This document shows, one piece after another, positions 61,396 through 64,000 of a stretch of DNA of 64,000 nt. This DNA is from Sphingomonas sp. 32-62-10. Lineage in GTDB: Bacteria > Pseudomonadota > Alphaproteobacteria > Sphingomonadales > Sphingomonadaceae. The notes below the pieces were generated by a model that saw only the letters and a list, made by a program, of their open reading frames with translations, was not told the origin of the DNA and searched no databases. The stretch's first letter is position 1. Each line of letters begins with the position of its first letter. Both the position numbers and the translations under genes were made by a program. The DNA is taken from positions 62,001 through 126,000 of the forward strand of contig NCEE01000004.1 of NCBI GenBank assembly GCA_002280555.1, written 5' to 3'.

Positions 61396-62895
61396 ATGGA
61401 CGCTGCACGCACTCCCGTCATCATCGGCGTCGGCCAGATCAACGACCGGACCGAAGACCCCTTTGCCGCAATGGACCCGGTCGCGTTGATGGTCGCGGCG
61501 TTACAGGCGGCTGACTGCGATGGTGGGGGCGGCTGGATAAAGGCGATCGATTCGCTCGCAGTGGTCGACCAGATTTCGTTTCGCGAGATGAACCCGCTCG
61601 TCGATGCTGTCGCGGCGGGGCTGGGCATTGCGCCCGCCCATTGCTTCCAGACGGCAAAGCCGATGGGCGACAGCCCGGTGCGGTTGCTGAATGAGGCGGC
61701 AAACCGGATCGGCTCGGGGGAATCGATCGTAGCCGCTGTGGTCGGGGCCGAAGCGCTGCGCACGGCGGCCAAGCGCGCTGCGGCAAATGGCGGCGATGTC
61801 GATCACAATGCCATGCGCATCCGCCATAAGGGTGTCGCGCCGATCTATCGCCAGCGTTACGGGCTCACCGCGCCGGTCGATGTCTATCCGCTCTACGAAA
61901 ATGCCACGCGATCGGCCTGGGGGCAGACGCTGGCCGAGGCACAGGCCGAAAGCGGGCGGATTTGGGCGCTGTTTTCGCAGGTGGCGACCGACAACCCGAA
62001 TGCGTGGCTGCGCGCGCCCAAAAGCGTGGACGAAATCGTCACCCCGTCTCCTGCAAACCGCCCGATCGCCTTTCCTTATCCCAAGCTGATGGTTGCCAAC
62101 AGCGCCGTCAATCAAGGCGCGGGGTTCATCGTCACCAGTCTGGCCCAGGCGCGGGCGCGCGGCTTTGCCGACGATCGTCTGATCTTTGTCGGCCACGGTG
62201 CTGCAGCGCACGAGCCCGATGATGTGCTGGCGCGCGATGGCTATGCGGCATCGGCGGGCATGCGGGTCTCGCTCGAACAGACTCTCGCCACCAATGGCCT
62301 GACGATCGAAGAGATCGATCTCGCCGAGCTCTATTCCTGCTTTCCTTGCGTCCCCAAAATGGCGCGGCGGATTATCGGCTGGCCGGAAGATAGACCGGCG
62401 AGCGTCGTCGGCGGGCTCACCTTTGGCGGTGGCCCCATCGGCAATTACATGAGCCACGCCATCGCCGCGATGGTCGATCGCCTGCGCGGCGGGGACGGGC
62501 AGCACGGCCTGCTGTTCGGCAATGGCGGCTTTGCGACCTATAACCACAGCATCGTGCTGTCGCGCGCGCCGATCCCGGGTGTCAGCTTCCCGCATGACTT
62601 CGATCATCAGGCAGCAGCGGAGGCGCTACGCGGGCCGGTGCCGATTGTGGATCAGGATTATGCCGGGCCAGGTGTGATCGAAACCTATACCGTGTTCTAC
62701 GATCGCAAAGGCGCGCCGAGCGCAGGGGTGGTCATGGCGCGGAACCCGGCCGGCGATCGCTTCCTGGCCAAGGTCCCGGGCGATGACGACGCGGGCATCG
62801 CGTTCCTCACCAACGCCGACACTGATCCGATCGGGACGTCGGGAATCGCGGTTGAGGCGGAAGATGGCCTGCACGAGTGGCGAATCACCGACTGA
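61396..62895 (+). CDS. Thiolase-like protein (acetyl-CoA acetyltransferase family)
   Basis: 499-aa protein of the thiolase-like group seen in mycobacteria and sphingomonads, with a C-terminal extension. The start TPVIIGVGQINDRT and the later GLTFGGGPIGNYMSHAIAAMVDRLR, LFGNGGFATYNHSIVLSR fit. The nucleophilic Cys position reads AKPMGDSPVRLLNEAANRI, so the catalytic Cys is absent; it may need a partner or act as an acyl-CoA-binding protein. Follows the CoA transferase. Confidence 0.82.
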   Translation: MDAARTPVIIGVGQINDRTEDPFAAMDPVALMVAALQAADCDGGGGWIKAIDSLAVVDQISFREMNPLVDAVAAGLGIAPAHCFQTAKPMGDSPVRLLNEAANRIGSGESIVAAVVGAEALRTAAKRAAANGGDVDHNAMRIRHKGVAPIYRQRYGLTAPVDVYPLYENATRSAWGQTLAEAQAESGRIWALFSQVATDNPNAWLRAPKSVDEIVTPSPANRPIAFPYPKLMVANSAVNQGAGFIVTSLAQARARGFADDRLIFVGHGAAAHEPDDVLARDGYAASAGMRVSLEQTLATNGLTIEEIDLAELYSCFPCVPKMARRIIGWPEDRPASVVGGLTFGGGPIGNYMSHAIAAMVDRLRGGDGQHGLLFGNGGFATYNHSIVLSRAPIPGVSFPHDFDHQAAAEALRGPVPIVDQDYAGPGVIETYTVFYDRKGAPSAGVVMARNPAGDRFLAKVPGDDDAGIAFLTNADTDPIGTSGIAVEAEDGLHEWRITD

Positions 62896-62901
62896 CGCAC
62901 G

Positions 62902-62933
62902 AAAAAACCCCGGCAGCTTTCGCCACCGGGGTT
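62902..62933 (-). terminator. Intrinsic terminator of flagellin
   Basis: CCCCGG (62908-62913) and CCGGGG (62926-62931) form the stem, extended by A/T pairs; on the minus strand it is followed by a T6 run. It sits about 85 bp after the flagellin stop and may also stop the convergent thiolase transcript. Confidence 0.88.
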
Positions 62934-62971
62934 CTTTCTCCGCACTCCTTTGGAAGTAAGGAGGGCCGGGC

Positions 62972-63008
62972 GGCTCCGACACCCTTGAAGGGGGGCGGTG
63001 CCGGAGCC
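62972..63008 (-). other. Hairpin in flagellin 3' UTR
   Basis: GGCTCCGACACC (62972-62983) pairs with GGTGCCGGAGCC (62997-63008) with one mismatch. It lies between the flagellin stop and the terminator, with no U-run of its own, so it is more likely an mRNA-stabilising or regulatory hairpin. Confidence 0.6.
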
Positions 63009-63017
63009 GATCCTTGC

Positions 63018-63827
63018 TTAGCGGAGCAGCTGGAGCACGCCCTGCTGCGACTGGTTCGCCTGGCTGATCAGCGCGGTCGATGCCTGGCTGAGGATCTGTG
63101 CACGGGCCAGTTCGGTCGTTTCGGTCGAGAAATCGACGTCTTCGATCCGGCTGCGTGCGTCGGTCAGGTTGGCGACGCTATTGGTCAGGTTGTTGACGAC
63201 CGAAGCCAAACGGCTCTGGCCGGCACCCAGCGTTGCACGCGTGGTGTTGGTCGCCGTCAGCGCGGTGTCGATGGCGGTGAGTGCCGTGTTGGCACCAGCG
63301 ACCGTCGAAACGTCGGCGGCAATTGCGGTCGTCAGGTCAAGACCACCGACATCAAGCGTAACAGTGTCGCCGTTGGCCGAGCCGGTCTGAATGTTGACCG
63401 TGGCGGCCGTCGTGCCGACCAGCGACACGCCGTTGAAGTTGGTGTTTGCCTGAATGTCGGTCAGCTGTGCGGTCAGCTGCGTGACTTCGGCCTGCAGGTT
63501 GGTACGATCCCCTGCCGAATAGGTGCCCGATGCCGACTGAACGGCAACTTCACGCAGACGCTGCAGAATGTTGGTCACTTCGCCCAGCGCGCCGTCAGCG
63601 GTTTGCGACAGCGCGATGCCGTCGTTGGCGTTGCGGATTGCCTGGTTCGTGCCGCGGATCTGCGACGTGAACGAAGATGCAATGGCGAGGCCGGCGGCAT
63701 CGTCCTTTGCCGAATTGATGCGCTTGCCGGTCGACAGGCGCTCAATGCTGTTGGTCAGCGCCTGGCTGGCGCGGTTGTTTGCGTTGCTGGCCTTCAGCGC
63801 CGCGACGTTGGTTCCAATAACAGTCAT
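63018..63827 (-). CDS. fliC: Flagellin
   Basis: 269-aa filament subunit of the short alphaproteobacterial type, with a very small central domain. N-terminal [53 protein letters not shown]-terminal [49 protein letters not shown] 63827 with GGAGA upstream; the longer reading is rejected. Isolated from the main cluster by 3.9 kb of metabolic genes. Confidence 0.95.
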   Translation of the reverse strand: MTVIGTNVAALKASNANNRASQALTNSIERLSTGKRINSAKDDAAGLAIASSFTSQIRGTNQAIRNANDGIALSQTADGALGEVTNILQRLREVAVQSASGTYSAGDRTNLQAEVTQLTAQLTDIQANTNFNGVSLVGTTAATVNIQTGSANGDTVTLDVGGLDLTTAIAADVSTVAGANTALTAIDTALTATNTTRATLGAGQSRLASVVNNLTNSVANLTDARSRIEDVDFSTETTELARAQILSQASTALISQANQSQQGVLQLLR

Positions 63828-64000
63828 GGTCGTATCTCCATTTGCCTGACGCTCCCTGTCGCCCCCCATCGGAAGAGCCGAGCCGTCAGCAGGGTAAACG
63901 ACCGCTGCGCGCCGACATTAAGCAGAATTACAAACCACGTTGATCGCGATGCTGGGGGCAGGGGGCCGAAATTTGCCGGATCATGCCGCAAAACTGAGGC
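63828..64000 (-). promoter_or_regulatory. Flagellin upstream region
   Basis: 173 bp that must hold the flagellin promoter and 5' UTR. No clear sigma-28 or correctly spaced sigma-54 element was found by eye. Nothing else supported. Confidence 0.3.

Noticed and set aside
63977..63993. Sigma-54-like element upstream of flagellin (GGCATG ... GGCA on minus strand)
   Set aside because: GG-GC spacing is one base short and the -12 half is not TTGC.

Overview
The window is a high-GC, densely packed stretch of bacterial chromosome. The protein styles point to an alphaproteobacterium, most likely Sphingomonadaceae: a gltBD pair with the small subunit first, two perfect sigma-54 flagellar promoters together with FliA and FlgM, Sphingomonas-like flagellar proteins, and a REP-like hairpin of the kind scattered in such genomes. 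The family assignment is inference from style, not from a marker gene. No phage, transposon, integron or CRISPR is visible.

Layout. 1-12.6 kb is mixed metabolism and regulation: a TetR/dehydrogenase pair with a duplicated operator, an MFS transporter, a YeiH-type transporter, a divergent SDR/LysR pair, a LacI regulator, a class A penicillin-binding protein, threonine aldolase, a DMT exporter and an SDR-like epimerase. 12.6-25.5 kb is housekeeping: pepN, csaA, a GST, a CMD protein, gltD-gltB, uppP, an NDUFA9-like protein and tRNA-Leu(CAG). 25.5-27.9 kb holds an ECF sigma factor translationally coupled to a membrane protein that may be its anti-sigma factor, then a secreted threonine-rich protein. 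27.9-37 kb is a sulfatase island: two sulfatases with formylglycine signature cysteines, a bona fide formylglycine-generating enzyme, a GST-like protein, an SCP2 lipid-binding protein and several small membrane proteins. 37-42 kb carries an MBL hydrolase, a tandem DsbA-fold protein, a divergent TetR, a beta-propeller-like protein and a PepSY-like membrane protein.

42-59 kb is a flagellar cluster. On the minus strand flgB-C-D-E-F-G-H-I-J-K-L run in order from one sigma-54 promoter, followed by motA and motB. Divergently on the plus strand lie a MotA/MotB-like pair, flgA, flgM, flgN, then a second sigma-54 promoter, a lytic transglycosylase, flhA and fliA. Flagellin sits at the right edge (63-63.8 kb) with its own intrinsic terminator. 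Between them (59-62.9 kb) are a nitronate monooxygenase-like enzyme, a class III CoA transferase and a thiolase-like protein.

Most striking: motA looks doubly damaged. It lacks the first membrane helix, and an apparent 20-nt deletion removes the conserved proline segment and shifts the frame. An intact, unusually small second MotA/MotB-like pair stands at the other end of the same cluster. Other points of interest are the duplicated TetR operator, the near-identical pair of sigma-54 promoters, and the self-contained sulfatase/FGE/SCP2 island.
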